Shown piece after piece: positions 24,780 to 34,269 of a stretch of 64,000 nucleotides of DNA. The notes beneath the pieces are model-generated. The model was not told where the DNA came from. It saw nothing but the letters and a program-made list of their open reading frames with translations, and did not search any database. The stretch covers positions 101,082 through 165,081 of the forward strand of contig NZ_JANFNH010000007.1 of assembly GCF_024436055.1 (NCBI RefSeq), in the 5' to 3' direction. The DNA is from Streptantibioticus rubrisoli. GTDB taxonomy: Bacteria > Actinomycetota > Actinomycetes > Streptomycetales > Streptomycetaceae. Positions within the stretch are counted from its first letter, which is position 1, and each line of letters opens with the position of its first letter. The position numbers were made by a program, and so were the translations under genes.

Positions 24780-25156
24780 GGAGATGGCGGGAATCGAACC
24801 CGCGTCCTACGGTGCAGAACCAGGGCTTCTCCGAGCGCAGTCTGCTGTGCTTTTCTCGGCCCCGGCAGTCACGCAGACAAGCTGCCGACGGGCTCAGCCA
24901 CTGTTTGGTTTCCCACTAGCCCCCGTGGCCGGGCCTAGTGGTTGAGTCCCCTAGCTGATGCCAGGATCCGGGTCGGGAACAGCCCCGGGCTGACACTTCG
25001 CAAAGTCGCTGTCTGTTAGATCAGGCAGCGAGGGCGAAGGAATCGCGCTTGGTGTTGGCGATTATTTTTTTGCGGTACATGGTTTACGAGATCATTACCG
25101 CGTTCCTCGGCTCGCTTCCCCTGCCTCAACAACCGCAGTCGAAACCGATCATCCCC
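24779..25156 (-). ncRNA. ssrA: tmRNA (transfer-messenger RNA)
   Basis: The 378-nt RNA begins GGGGATGATCGGTTTCGACT and ends with a T arm (CGGGTTCGATTCCCG) and CATCTCC. GGGGATG pairs with CATCTCC as the acceptor stem; the CCA is not encoded. The resume codon opens the tag ANTKRDSFALAA followed by TGA, the usual actinobacterial degradation tag ending in AA. It frees stalled ribosomes together with SmpB, whose gene lies immediately upstream on the same strand. Confidence 0.97.
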
Positions 25157-25269
25157 ATGTTCACTTCTCAATGAGCTGGCGACAGCATACTGGATCAACA
25201 CACGCCCGTGCCAGCGTATTCCGCCGGAGCGGTCTGCGGCGGAACATCGCCGCATCCCCAGCGGAGCGC

Positions 25270-25749
25270 TCAGTGCCGCTGGCGGCGGCGGGCCGCCGAG
25301 ATCGCGCGCTCCGCCTCACGCCGGTCCTGCTTCTCGCGCAGCGTCTGCCGCTTGTCGTAGTCCTTCTTGCCCTTGGCGAGCGCGATCTCGACCTTGGCCC
25401 GGCCGTCCTTGAAGTACAGCTGCAGCGGGACCAGCGTGTGGCCGGTCTCCTGGGTCTTGCCGATCAGCTTGTCGATCTCCGCCCGGTGCAGCAGCAGCTT
25501 GCGCTTGCGGCGCGCGGAGTGGTTGGTCCACGTTCCCTGGCTGTACTCGGGAATGTGCACGTTGTGCAGCCACGCCTCGCCGCCGTCGAGCTGCGCGAAG
25601 CCGTCCACCAGTGAGGCCCGCCCCTGGCGCAGCGACTTGACCTCGGTGCCGGTCAGCACCAGACCCGCCTCGTAGGTGTCCAGAATGTGGTAGTCGTGCC
25701 GCGCCTTCTTGTTCTGCGCGATCAGCTTGCGACCCGTCTCTTTAGCCAT
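25270..25749 (-). CDS. smpB: SsrA-binding protein
   Basis: This gene encodes the 159-residue tmRNA partner. The start [20 protein letters not shown], then [43 protein letters not shown] and [18 protein letters not shown], with a basic C-terminal tail, are all diagnostic. The C-terminal helix enters the empty mRNA channel in known complexes. It sits 18 bases after the S41 protease gene and about 110 bases before ssrA, so smpB and its RNA partner are linked. GGGAG lies upstream of the ATG. Confidence 0.98.
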   Translation of the reverse strand: MAKETGRKLIAQNKKARHDYHILDTYEAGLVLTGTEVKSLRQGRASLVDGFAQLDGGEAWLHNVHIPEYSQGTWTNHSARRKRKLLLHRAEIDKLIGKTQETGHTLVPLQLYFKDGRAKVEIALAKGKKDYDKRQTLREKQDRREAERAISAARRRQRH

Positions 25750-25767
25750 AGCCAGGTCATTCTCCCA

Positions 25768-26961
25768 CTACGAGGTGGTCCCAAGGCCACTGAATACCGT
25801 CCTCGCCTCGGCCTGGGCGCTCTGCCGACCGGAGACGGTCAAATCGGGCGTGATGCCCTGCCCGTCGACCGCGCGCCCGGTCGGGGTGCGGTAGTGGCCG
25901 ACGGTCAGTTCGGCCACCGAGCCGTCCGGCAGCGTGCTGGGCATCTGCACCGAGCCCTTGCCGAACGTACGGCAGCCCACCACCACCGCCCGCCCCCGGT
26001 CCTGTAGCGCGCCGGTGAGCAGTTCGGCGGCGCTCATCGTGCCGCCGTCGACCAGCACGACCAGCGGGGTCGTGGTGTCGCCGGTGCCGCTGGCGTACAG
26101 CGGGTGCTGCTCGCCGTGCACGTCGTAGGTGGCCACCAGGCCGCCGTCCAGGAACTGGGAGGCGACGTCGACCGCCTCGGTGACCAGGCCGCCGGAGTTG
26201 CCGCGCAGGTCCAGCAGTACGCCCCGGCGGTGGTCGGCGTGCGCGAGGGCGGCGCGCACCTGGTCGGCGACGCCGTGCGTGAAGGAGTCGATGCCGATCC
26301 CGGTGACGCTGGGCCAGGGGTGGGTCACGGTCACCGGGTCGGTGGTCAGCTCGACGCGGCGCAGCGTGACCGTCCAGTCGTCCTGGCCCCGCTCCAGGCC
26401 GAGCCGGACCGTGCTGCCGGGGCGCGGGGCGGGCGCGTCGTGCGGGTCGCCGGGGTCGACGCCACGCAGCCGGGCCACCACCTCGGTCACCGCGCTGCCG
26501 GTCACCGCCCGGCTGTCGATGCTGCGCAGCCGGTCGCCGACGCGCAGTCCGGCGCGTTCGGCGGGGCTGGCGGGCTGGACGCGGGAGACCGCTATGCGGC
26601 CGTCGGGGTCGCGCCGCACCCACAGGCCGACGCCCACGTAGCGGCCGTCCAGCTCCTGCTGGAAGCCCTCGTACTCCTGCGCGGTGTAGTACGACGACCA
26701 GCGGTCGCCGCTGCGGCTGACGAGTTCGGCGGCGGCCCGTGGGCCGACCTTGCCGTCGTCGATGGCCCGCGCGATGTCGGTGGTGCCCAGTTGGGCGGTG
26801 GCCGTGCTGGCCGGTGCGGAGTGCCGCGGTATCGGGTGCGGCTCGGCCTGGCTGAAGGCCCCGGTGGCCGCGCCGGTCGCCAGCACCGCACCGAAGACAA
26901 GCGTCAGGGTCGCCCCGCGGCGGATCCGCTGGGGCCTCACGAACATCGTGGGGCCGGACAT
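25768..26961 (-). CDS. S41-family C-terminal processing protease (CtpA-like)
   Basis: This gene encodes a 397-residue membrane-anchored serine protease. A single N-terminal hydrophobic segment (TLTLVFGAVLATGAATGAF) places the rest outside. A PDZ domain (RVQPASPAERAGLRVGDRLRSID) precedes the S41 catalytic domain (GVLLDLRGNSGGLV). The catalytic Ser310 in GGTMSAAELL and Lys335 in RTFGKGSVQ are 25 residues apart, the same spacing as in E. coli Tsp (Prc). The gene lies between ftsX and smpB in one co-oriented run. Role in envelope protein processing is by family analogy. Confidence 0.95.
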   Translation of the reverse strand: MSGPTMFVRPQRIRRGATLTLVFGAVLATGAATGAFSQAEPHPIPRHSAPASTATAQLGTTDIARAIDDGKVGPRAAAELVSRSGDRWSSYYTAQEYEGFQQELDGRYVGVGLWVRRDPDGRIAVSRVQPASPAERAGLRVGDRLRSIDSRAVTGSAVTEVVARLRGVDPGDPHDAPAPRPGSTVRLGLERGQDDWTVTLRRVELTTDPVTVTHPWPSVTGIGIDSFTHGVADQVRAALAHADHRRGVLLDLRGNSGGLVTEAVDVASQFLDGGLVATYDVHGEQHPLYASGTGDTTTPLVVLVDGGTMSAAELLTGALQDRGRAVVVGCRTFGKGSVQMPSTLPDGSVAELTVGHYRTPTGRAVDGQGITPDLTVSGRQSAQAEARTVFSGLGTTS

Positions 26962-27064
26962 GGTCGGGAGTGTAGGGCAGGGCTGTACGCCCCGGCATGG
27001 AGAACGCCGGGGCGTACGGAAGGGCGTACGGAAGCCCGGCTGGTGGGCGGCCCATACATGTCTG

Positions 27065-27982
27065 TCACACCTTCAGGTACTTGCGGAGCGTGAAGAAAGC
27101 CGCAAGGGATGGCATCAGTACGCCGACCACCAGCACCAACGGCAGCACCTTGATGACATCGCCCCAGCCGAGGAACTGGATCAGCTGGATCTTGGACTGG
27201 AGCTTGAGCCCGCCGTCGATCAGGAAGTACCGCCCGGCCAGCAGCATTCCGCAGGCGAGCCCGCCACCGATCAGCCCGGCCAGCGCCGCCTCCATGATGA
27301 ACGGCATCTGGATGTAGAAGCTGGACGCGCCGACCAGCCGCATGATGCCGGTCTCCCGGCGGCGGCTGAACGCCGAGACCCGTACCGTGTTGACGATCAG
27401 CAGCATGGCGACGGTGAGCATGAACGCCAGTACCGCCAGGGCGACATACGTCATGCCGTTGAGCAGACCGAACAGGTTGTCCAGCAACTTCCTTTGGTCC
27501 TGCACCGATTGCACGCCGGGGCGGCCGTCGAAGGCGCTGGAGATCACGTTGTACTGCTGCGGGTCCTTGAGCTTGACCCGGAACGACCACTGCATCTGGT
27601 CCGGCGTCAGCAGGTCGATGCCCGCCTGCCCGGCGAACTGCTGCTTGTAGTGCTGGTACGCCTCCTGCGGCGACTCCGTGTAGATCTTCTCGACCACCGG
27701 CAACTTGCTCAGGTCGGACTTGATCTGGGCCATCTGCTCAGGAGTGACCGCACCCTTGGAGCAGTTGGCGGTGTCCGTGCCGTCGGTCTTGTTGCACAGG
27801 AAGATCGACACCTGGACCTTGTCGTACCAGTAGCCCTTCATGTGGCTCACCTGTTCACGGGCGAGCCAGGAGCCACCCGCCAGGGCGAGGGAGAGGGCGA
27901 CGGAGACGATCACCGCGAAAGTCATGGTGAGGTTGCGCCGGAGACCGACGCCGATCTCCGACAGGACGAACTGGGCGCGCAT
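27065..27982 (-). CDS. ftsX: Cell division ABC-like permease subunit
   Basis: This gene encodes the 305-residue FtsX membrane subunit. Four transmembrane segments are visible: one after MRAQFVLSEIGVGLRRNLTM and three near the C-terminus (YVALAVLAFMLTVAMLLIVN; LAGLIGGGLACGMLL; VLPLVLVVGVLMPSL). The extracellular domain between TM1 and TM2 contains two cysteines (FLCNKTDG...ANCSKG) likely to pair. With FtsE it activates peptidoglycan hydrolases at division or sporulation septa. AAAGGTCACC precedes the ATG, 36 bases after ftsE. Confidence 0.97.
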   Translation of the reverse strand: MRAQFVLSEIGVGLRRNLTMTFAVIVSVALSLALAGGSWLAREQVSHMKGYWYDKVQVSIFLCNKTDGTDTANCSKGAVTPEQMAQIKSDLSKLPVVEKIYTESPQEAYQHYKQQFAGQAGIDLLTPDQMQWSFRVKLKDPQQYNVISSAFDGRPGVQSVQDQRKLLDNLFGLLNGMTYVALAVLAFMLTVAMLLIVNTVRVSAFSRRRETGIMRLVGASSFYIQMPFIMEAALAGLIGGGLACGMLLAGRYFLIDGGLKLQSKIQLIQFLGWGDVIKVLPLVLVVGVLMPSLAAFFTLRKYLKV

Positions 27983-28018
27983 GGTGACCTTTCTGGTGGC
28001 TGCGGCTGCGGAACGGGG

Positions 28019-28708
28019 CTAGTGCTGGTAGCCGTAGACACCGCGCGACTGGTCGCGGACCAGTCGCCCCTTCTCCAACTCGATGACGCGCTTGCGCATC
28101 TGGTCGACGATCTGCTGGTCGTGGGTGGCCATCACCACCGTGGTGCCGGTCCGGTTGATCCGGTCCAGCAGCTTCATGATGCCCACCGAGGTCTGCGGGT
28201 CGAGGTTGCCGGTCGGCTCGTCGGCGATCAGCAGCAGCGGCCGGTTGACGAACGCCCGGGCGATCGCCACCCGTTGCTGCTCACCACCGGACAGCTCGCC
28301 GGGCATCCGGCCGTCCTTGCCCGCTAGGCCGACCAGGTCGAGCACCTCGGGGACGGTCTTGCGGATGGTGCCGCGCGGCTTGCCGATGACCTCCAGCGCG
28401 AACGCCACGTTCTGCGCCACCGTCTTGTTGGGCAGCAACCTGAAGTCCTGGAAGATCGTGCCCACTTGGCGCCGCAGATGCGGCAGCTTCCAGTTGGACA
28501 GCCTGTTCAGGTCCTTGCCGAGCACGTGAACGGCGCCGGTGTCGGTGCGCTCCTCGCGGAGCATCAGCCGCAGGAAGGTGGACTTCCCGGAGCCGGAGGA
28601 GCCCACCAGGAAGACGAACTCGCCCTTCTCGATCTCCAACGACACATCGCGGAGCGCGGGGCGGTTCTGCTTCGGGTAGGTCTTGCTGACATTGTCGAAT
28701 CGGATCAC
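28019..28708 (-). CDS. ftsE: Cell division ATP-binding protein
   Basis: This gene encodes the 229-residue FtsE ATPase. The Walker A motif GSSGSGKST (about residues 36-44), signature [15 protein letters not shown], Walker [13 protein letters not shown] and His switch ATHDQQ are complete. It starts with GTG ([12 protein letters not shown]). It powers FtsX across the cytoplasmic membrane and is the first gene of the ftsEX-protease-smpB-ssrA run. Confidence 0.98.
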   Translation of the reverse strand: MIRFDNVSKTYPKQNRPALRDVSLEIEKGEFVFLVGSSGSGKSTFLRLMLREERTDTGAVHVLGKDLNRLSNWKLPHLRRQVGTIFQDFRLLPNKTVAQNVAFALEVIGKPRGTIRKTVPEVLDLVGLAGKDGRMPGELSGGEQQRVAIARAFVNRPLLLIADEPTGNLDPQTSVGIMKLLDRINRTGTTVVMATHDQQIVDQMRKRVIELEKGRLVRDQSRGVYGYQH

Positions 28709-29022
28709 AGCTGCACCAGGGTCGGCCTAGGGGGACGGACAGCCGGTAGCGCGGCTCTCCCGGTGCGCCGACCATACGCGAAGCGCGCGCGACCGTGCAG
28801 GCGCCGTCGGTGGTTTGGGGGCTTCCTCACCAGCGATACACGGACAAAGCGCGCATCGGACGCACCCACTGGTGTGCACGGCGGTACGGGGCGCGCCGAA
28901 TCGTGCGGGAGCTGGCACAGTGGAGGGGATAGCCGTGCACGAGGCGCCGGAGAACAACCGGGACGACCGCCCGGGAACCCGTCGACGCCCGATGGCGTTG
29001 AAAAGGGTGAGGAGGACATCGC
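28709..29022. other. Divergent intergenic region before ftsE
   Basis: These 314 bases lie between ftsE (minus) and a small membrane-protein gene (plus) and must carry both promoters. I see no further gene; short open frames here lack ribosome sites or protein-like composition. Confidence 0.35.
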
Positions 29023-29211
29023 ATGACATGCGACCGACTGGTGTGCGCCAACTGCGCCGGACCGGTCTCCGAGGGGCGGTGCGCCGTGTGCCGGGCCAAC
29101 CGGGAGCGCCTGCACCAGGAGAGCCCGTTCGGCGCGCTGACCCCGGCCACGCTGATGGCGCTGCTCATCGCGCTGATCGCGGTGGCGCTGGTGATACGCC
29201 AGGCCGCGTAA
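29023..29211 (+). CDS. Small zinc-ribbon membrane protein
   Basis: This gene encodes 62 residues. An N-terminal knuckle with CANC (8-11) and CAVC (20-23) suggests zinc binding, and a C-terminal hydrophobic helix (LTPATLMALLIALIAVALVI) suggests a membrane anchor. GAGGAGG seven bases before the ATG is a strong ribosome site and supports a real gene. I do not recognise a named family; similar tiny proteins sit near ftsE/prfB in streptomycetes from memory. A 20-bp stem terminator follows. Confidence 0.8.
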   Translation: MTCDRLVCANCAGPVSEGRCAVCRANRERLHQESPFGALTPATLMALLIALIAVALVIRQAA

Positions 29212-29247
29212 CGGGCGGTACGCCCGACGCTCTGCGCACCAGACGCA

Positions 29248-29290
29248 TGAGGGGCCTGGGGCTACGGATTCCGTAGCCCCAGGCCCCTCA
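29248..29290. terminator. Perfect 20-bp inverted repeat terminator
   Basis: TGAGGGGCCTGGGGCTACGG (29248-29267) and its complement (29271-29290) form a 20-bp stem with a 3-nt loop between convergent genes. No T-run follows, which is common for streptomycete terminators. Confidence 0.8.
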
Positions 29291-29328
29291 CGTGTGCGCG
29301 GTTACGCCTGCGCGTCGCCCGGGTGGCG

Positions 29329-30426
29329 TCAGGCCGCGGTGCGGCGGTTGACCAGGCGCGGCATCAGCCGGAAGGCGATGCCACCGGCGATCATCGTGGC
29401 GGCGCCGACCAGCAGGAACGCCGTGTCGGACGAACCGGTCTCGGCGAGCTGCTGCTTCGGCTTGCCCTGCGAGACCTGCTGGGTGTTGTTGTTGTCGGTG
29501 CCGGTGTTGTTGTTGCCGCCACCGCAGTTCACGCTGTCCTGGGACAGCGTGCAGGTGCCACCGTTGTCACCGGAGCCGGTGGTGCCGGTCTGGCCGGTGG
29601 TGCCCTGCGAGGTACCGGAGCTGGTCCCCTCGGACGTGCCCGAGGAGGTGCCCTGGGACGTACCCGACGAGGTGCCCTGCGAGGTACCCGAGCTGGTGCC
29701 CTGGGACGTGCCGGACGAGGTGCCCTGCGACGTGCCCGAGCTGGTCCCCTGCGACGTACCCGAGGAGGTGCCCTGCGAGGTACCCGAGGAGGTGCCCTGG
29801 GACGTGCCGGAGCTGGTCCCCTGGGACGTGCCCGAGCTGGTGCCCTGCGACGTACCCGAGGAGGTGCCCTGGGACGTGCCGGACGAGTCACCGCCGGTAA
29901 CGGTGGTCGTGCCCTCGGAGGTGCTCGCAGTGGTGCCCTCGGACGTACCGGAGTTGGTGCCCTGCGACGTACCCGAGGAGGTGCCCTGCGAGGTACCCGA
30001 GGAGGTGCCCTGCGAGGTGCCCGAGGTGGTGCCCTGGATCACGCCCGCGATGACGCCCTGCGACGAACCCGAGGTGGTGCCCTGCGACGAACCGGAGTTG
30101 TCACCCTGAGACGAACCGGAGTTGTCACCCTGAGACGAGCCGGAGTTGTCACCCTGAGACGAGCCGGAGTCGCTGCCCGAGTTGGTACCGGACGACGCGC
30201 CCTGGTTCTCGTTCCCCTGGACCAGACCGGCCACCGAGCCCTGGCTGCTGCCGCCGCCGATCACACCGGCGATGGTGCCGTCGTGCGCCGACTGGGTCGT
30301 GACGGTGTCGCCCCCGCCGATGCCCACCGCCTGAGCGGTACCCACGGCGGTCAGCGACGCACCGGCCGCGAACACCGAGCCAGCGGCTATGCGCGCCAGG
30401 CGCACGCGAGTCTTACGATTGGTCAT
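29329..30426 (-). CDS. Sortase-anchored (LAETG) Ser/Thr/Gly/Gln-repeat surface protein
   Basis: This gene encodes a 365-residue surface protein. A signal peptide (RLARIAAGSVFAAGASLTAV...AQA|V) opens it. The middle is about 200 residues of octapeptide repeats of the SGTSQGTS type with SSQGDNSG variants near the N-terminal side. A Cys pair (CTLSQDSVNC) follows. The C-terminal sorting signal is LAETG, then a hydrophobic helix and RRTAA. LAxTG is the signal used by class E sortases for chaplins in Streptomyces, so covalent attachment to peptidoglycan is likely. The repeat resembles a flexible, O-glycosylatable stalk. GGGGGTAG precedes the ATG. Confidence 0.85.
   Translation of the reverse strand: MTNRKTRVRLARIAAGSVFAAGASLTAVGTAQAVGIGGGDTVTTQSAHDGTIAGVIGGGSSQGSVAGLVQGNENQGASSGTNSGSDSGSSQGDNSGSSQGDNSGSSQGDNSGSSQGTTSGSSQGVIAGVIQGTTSGTSQGTSSGTSQGTSSGTSQGTNSGTSEGTTASTSEGTTTVTGGDSSGTSQGTSSGTSQGTSSGTSQGTSSGTSQGTSSGTSQGTSSGTSQGTSSGTSQGTSSGTSQGTSSGTSQGTSSGTSQGTSSGTSEGTSSGTSQGTTGQTGTTGSGDNGGTCTLSQDSVNCGGGNNNTGTDNNNTQQVSQGKPKQQLAETGSSDTAFLLVGAATMIAGGIAFRLMPRLVNRRTAA
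29605..30170 (-). repeat. 24-bp tandem coding repeats in the LAETG protein gene
   Basis: The plus strand shows successive 24-base units of the form GGACGTRCCCGAGSWGGTSCCCTG, about twenty copies, coding for the octapeptide SGTSQGTS on the minus strand. A variant block (29890-30060) and a three-copy block with GAGTTGTCACCCTGAGACGA interrupt the array. Copy number may vary between strains. Confidence 0.8.
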
Positions 30427-30713
30427 CTGCCAACTACCCCCAGTAGCTGCTTATCTCCGAAAGCGGAGAATGCGAAGAAGAATGTGGAGCAGCTATGCCC
30501 GGGGCAGCGATTCCCCGGGGCACACGCACCGCAGTACCACTGCTCGCCGCCCCCGTCCGCTGGTACCCCGTCATACGCATGCCGTCGCCAGCTTTCCCAC
30601 AATTCACAGCAGCGTCAAGCCGATACCGATCAGGTATGACCCATTGGCAGCGGTTTGCCGGGCAGTTAGGTATGAGGCTGTGATGAACGGCGCCAACTAC
30701 CTTGCGCCTTGGG

Positions 30714-31820
30714 CTACTTCTCCTGCTGCTTGCGCCAGCGGATACCGGCCTCAAGGAAGCCGTCGATCTCACCGTCCAGCACCGACTGCGGGTTGCCCAC
30801 CTCGTACTCGGTGCGCAGGTCCTTGACCATCTGGTACGGGTGCAGGACGTACGAACGCATCTGGTTGCCCCAGGAGTTGCCGCCGTCGCCCTTGAGCGCG
30901 TCCATCTTGGCCTGCTCCTCCTGGCGGCGCCGCTCCAGCAGCTTGGCCTGGAGGACGTTCATCGCCGAGGCGCGGTTCTGGATCTGCGAGCGCTCGTTCT
31001 GGCAGGAGACCACGATGCCGGTGGGCAGGTGGGTGATGCGCACCGCGGAGTCGGTGGTGTTGACGCCCTGGCCGCCGGGGCCGGAGGAGCGGTAGACGTC
31101 GACGCGCAGCTCGGACTCGTCGATCTCGACGTGGTCGCTCTGCTCGACCACCGGAAGCACCTCGACGCCCGCGAAGGAGGTCTGGCGGCGGCCCTGGTTA
31201 TCGAAAGGCGAGATGCGCACCAGTCGGTGCGTGCCCTGCTCCACGGACAGCGTGCCGTAGGCGTACGGGCTCTTGACCGCGAACGTGGTCGACTTGATGC
31301 CCGCCTCTTCGGCGTACGAGGTGTCCAGCACCTCGGTGCTGTAACCGTGCCGCTCGGCCCAGCGCAGGTACATCCGCTGGAGCTGCTCGGCGAAGTCGGC
31401 GGCGTCGACCCCTCCCGCCTCGGCGCGGATGTTCACCAGCGCCTCGCGGGCGTCGTACTCGCCGGACAGCAGCGTGCGGACCTCCATCTCGTCCACCGCC
31501 TTGCGCACGGAGGCCAGCTCGGCCTCGGCCTCGGCCCGGGTCTCCGCGTCGTCCTCCGCCTCGGCGAGTTCGAAGAGCACGGCGAGATCGTCGATCCGCG
31601 CGCGCAGCGCCTCGGTCTTGCGCAGCTCGCCCTGCAGGTAGGACAGCCGGCTGGTGATCTTCTGCGCGTTGTCGGGGTCGTCCCAGAGCGACGGCGCCGC
31701 GGCCTGCTCCTCAAGCACGGCGATGTCAGCCCTCATCCTGTCGAGGTCCAAAACGGCCTCGATGGACTCCATGGTGGAGGAGAGGGACTTCAACTCTTCG
31801 GATACGTCGACGATTGCCAC
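30714..31820 (-). CDS. prfB: Peptide chain release factor 2
   Basis: This gene encodes the 368-residue class 1 release factor reading UGA/UAA. The tripeptide recognition site is SPF ([10 protein letters not shown]), and the catalytic GGQ is in [17 protein letters not shown]. The start is GTG ([11 protein letters not shown]). The frame is continuous, so the programmed +1 frameshift of E. coli prfB is absent, as is usual in actinobacteria. It lies downstream of the kinase gene pkaB in the same direction, 69 bases away. Confidence 0.98.
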   Translation of the reverse strand: MAIVDVSEELKSLSSTMESIEAVLDLDRMRADIAVLEEQAAAPSLWDDPDNAQKITSRLSYLQGELRKTEALRARIDDLAVLFELAEAEDDAETRAEAEAELASVRKAVDEMEVRTLLSGEYDAREALVNIRAEAGGVDAADFAEQLQRMYLRWAERHGYSTEVLDTSYAEEAGIKSTTFAVKSPYAYGTLSVEQGTHRLVRISPFDNQGRRQTSFAGVEVLPVVEQSDHVEIDESELRVDVYRSSGPGGQGVNTTDSAVRITHLPTGIVVSCQNERSQIQNRASAMNVLQAKLLERRRQEEQAKMDALKGDGGNSWGNQMRSYVLHPYQMVKDLRTEYEVGNPQSVLDGEIDGFLEAGIRWRKQQEK

Positions 31821-31889
31821 GCCACCAGCGTACCGGCTTGCCGAAGGGTCGATTCTGGGGTTCCCGTACGACGGGCTCGGGGCCTGCCG

Positions 31890-34028
31890 CTACGGCGCGC
31901 CGACCGCGCGGGACAGGGTGCCGTCGTTGGTGCGCACCCAAGCCTCCAGGCCGTGACCGCTGGGTGTGACGGCCGCGCCGGAGCCGCCCGCCCCGGGTTC
32001 CTGGGAGATGTCGGCCACCGTCCAGTCGGCGCCCTCCTGCGGGCTGACGGCCTGCGCCAGACCGCCGCCGGAGGGGGCCAGCAGGTACTCGCGGCCCTGG
32101 GCGTAGACGGGCTCGGGGCGGCCGGTGGCGTCCAGGGCGCCGACGACCTGCAGCGGCCGCCAGGCGCCATGGGCGTACGGCAGGCGCAGCACGGCGCCGT
32201 CGGACCTGCGCACGACGAAGGCGTCGAGCGTGCCGGGGGCGCGGGAGACCAGGCCGGGGGCGGCGGTGATGCGGCCCGCGGTGGGCACCACCGCCCAGGC
32301 GTTCCAGCGGTCACCGACCAGCGAGGCGGTGACCAGGTCGCCACCGGTGCGGCCGACCAGGTCGATGCGGCCGGGCTCGCAGGAGGCGGCGGCCGGGGCG
32401 GCGTCGAAGGTGGTGCGCTGGTCGACCATGTACCACTGGTTCCACACCCCCTCCGCCAGCGTCCTGCGGTACAGCAGGTGGTCGGTGCCGAGCGCGAACA
32501 GGTCGAGCTGGCCGGGGCGGGCGGAGACGACGGCCGGGTCGTCGGCGGTGTGTATGCCGCTGAGCCGCTGCCAGGCGCCGTACTGGCCGGTGGCCGGGTC
32601 CCGCGTGAGGTACCAGACGTTCTGGTCGGTGCCGCGGGCGAAGACGTAGGTGATGCCTGAGAGCACGATCGCGCGCGGCCCGCCGACCAGCGGCACCCCG
32701 GCCCGGGGCGCGTCCTGGAAGCCGGACCAGTGCGGCAGCGCGGCGGGCGCGCCGGTGTGGCCCTGCGGGGAGGGTGCGCCCGCGGTGGGGGCGGTGGGGG
32801 TCCCGCTGTGCGGGGTGTCGCCGGGGTGGTGGTCCTCGCGGGAGGTGGACTTGTCGCCGCCGCCGGAGGCGACCGCCCAGCCGCCGATGCCCGCGGCGAC
32901 CACGGCCGCGGTCGCGGCGGCGGCCAGCTTCAGCCGTCGCCTGCGCACCGCGTCGGGCACCGCCCGGTGCCGGTGCGGGCCGCGGTGGCCGCCGGAGTCG
33001 CGGTAGGCGGCCAACTCGTCGGCGGAGGGCAGCTTGATGCTGGTGTGGGTGTCCCGGCTGGAGTCCGGTACCGCGCCCCTGACCAGCGGAACGGCACCCC
33101 GCCTGGTGCGCGGCGCGGCGGTCGGCGGGGCGGGCTCCTCGGTTCGGGCCGCCTCGTCGCCGTCCGCCGCTCCGGGCGGTGCCGCCACCTCCAGCGGCGG
33201 CAGCCCGGTCAGTTCGGGCAGCAGGGCGCGCAGCCGCTCGCCCAGCTCGCCCGCGGTCAGCCGGGAGGCGGGCGCCTTGGCCAGGCACTGCGCCAGCACC
33301 TGCCACAACCCCTCGGGCGCGCCCGGGATGGGGCTGACGGTCTCGGTGACATGGCGGCGCAGTACGGCGCCGGGGTGGCCGCCGCCGAAGGGGGTGAACC
33401 CGGCCAGGAGTTCGTAGAGCACGGTGGCCAGCGCGTAGATGTCGACGCTGGCGCGCGGCGGCAGGCCCTCGATGATCTCCGGTGCGAGGTAGTCGGGGGT
33501 GCCGATGATGCGGGTGGCTCGGGTGCGGCGCGGGGAGTCCACCAGGCGGGCGATGCCGAAGTCGGTGAGCAGCGCGGGCGGGGCGCCGCCGGGGCCGGTC
33601 GGCGCGGCGGCGTCCAGCAGCACGTTCTCCGGCTTGACGTCGCGGTGGACGACGCCCGCGGCGTGCGCGGCGGCCAGCGCGTCGGCGACGTCCGCGGCGA
33701 TGGCGACCGCGGCCTCGGGCGCCAGGCGGCGCTCGCGCTCCAGCCGGGAGCGCAGGTCGGAGCCGCGCACCAGGTCCATCACCAGTGCCAGGTCCGTGCC
33801 GTCCACCACCAGGTCGCGGATGCCGACGATGCGCGGGTGGTCGAGCGAGAGCAGTGCGGTGCGCTCCTGGACGAACCGGCCGACCAGGTCCTGGTCGGAG
33901 GCGAGGTCCTCGCGCAACAGCTTGATGGCGACCGGACCTTCGGGCCCCTCACCCAGCCATACCGTTCCGGCGGAACCCCGCCCGAGCACCTGCTGGGCGG
34001 TGTACCGGCTGCCGATCTTCCGTGCCAA
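31890..34028 (-). CDS. pkaB: Membrane Ser/Thr protein kinase with C-terminal propeller-like sensor
   Basis: This gene encodes a 712-residue Hanks-type kinase. The kinase domain (about 1-265) has a Gly loop (GRGSAGTVW), VAIK, catalytic HRDVKPENVLL, DFGIARL and GTPDYLAPE. A Pro/Ala/Arg linker leads to one transmembrane helix (LAAAATAAVVAAGIGGWAV, about 372-390). The outer ~260 residues hold repeats with YVFARGTDQNVWYL, LDLFALGTDHLLYRR, IDLVGRTGGDL and LDAFVVRRSDG, a pattern of propeller-type blades. The start is a TTG with GGAG upstream. The symbol follows the S. coelicolor gene pair pkaA/pkaB by synteny. The ligand is unknown. Confidence 0.9.
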   Translation of the reverse strand: MARKIGSRYTAQQVLGRGSAGTVWLGEGPEGPVAIKLLREDLASDQDLVGRFVQERTALLSLDHPRIVGIRDLVVDGTDLALVMDLVRGSDLRSRLERERRLAPEAAVAIAADVADALAAAHAAGVVHRDVKPENVLLDAAAPTGPGGAPPALLTDFGIARLVDSPRRTRATRIIGTPDYLAPEIIEGLPPRASVDIYALATVLYELLAGFTPFGGGHPGAVLRRHVTETVSPIPGAPEGLWQVLAQCLAKAPASRLTAGELGERLRALLPELTGLPPLEVAAPPGAADGDEAARTEEPAPPTAAPRTRRGAVPLVRGAVPDSSRDTHTSIKLPSADELAAYRDSGGHRGPHRHRAVPDAVRRRRLKLAAAATAAVVAAGIGGWAVASGGGDKSTSREDHHPGDTPHSGTPTAPTAGAPSPQGHTGAPAALPHWSGFQDAPRAGVPLVGGPRAIVLSGITYVFARGTDQNVWYLTRDPATGQYGAWQRLSGIHTADDPAVVSARPGQLDLFALGTDHLLYRRTLAEGVWNQWYMVDQRTTFDAAPAAASCEPGRIDLVGRTGGDLVTASLVGDRWNAWAVVPTAGRITAAPGLVSRAPGTLDAFVVRRSDGAVLRLPYAHGAWRPLQVVGALDATGRPEPVYAQGREYLLAPSGGGLAQAVSPQEGADWTVADISQEPGAGGSGAAVTPSGHGLEAWVRTNDGTLSRAVGAP

Positions 34029-34215
34029 GGCTGCTCCGACTCATCTGACGTCACCTGTCGCCGTCCGGCGGCCGGTTGGGCGGCGCGGGCGACACGTGTT
34101 GCCGACAAAGCTACGCGGATGACGGCGTGTTGGGGGCACCGGATGGTGGCGAGTGCGGCTTCTGCGGGGGAAATCACCCTCAGGAAGTCGACAAATCTCC
34201 ATGCTCGGCACCGGA

Positions 34216-34247
34216 AAGGCCCCCTGGATCACTCCAGAGGGCCTTTT
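34216..34247. terminator. Intrinsic terminator between the two kinase genes
   Basis: AAGGCCCCCTGGA and TCCAGAGGGCCTT form a near-perfect stem followed on the plus strand by TTTTT. On the minus strand it follows the pkaA stop by about 20 bases. Confidence 0.8.
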
Positions 34248-34269
34248 TCGCTGACCGTCCGTCGCGGAG

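Noticed and set aside
31740..31820. Programmed frameshift in prfB
   Set aside because: The prfB frame is open from its GTG start to the stop, with no internal TGA needing a +1 shift.
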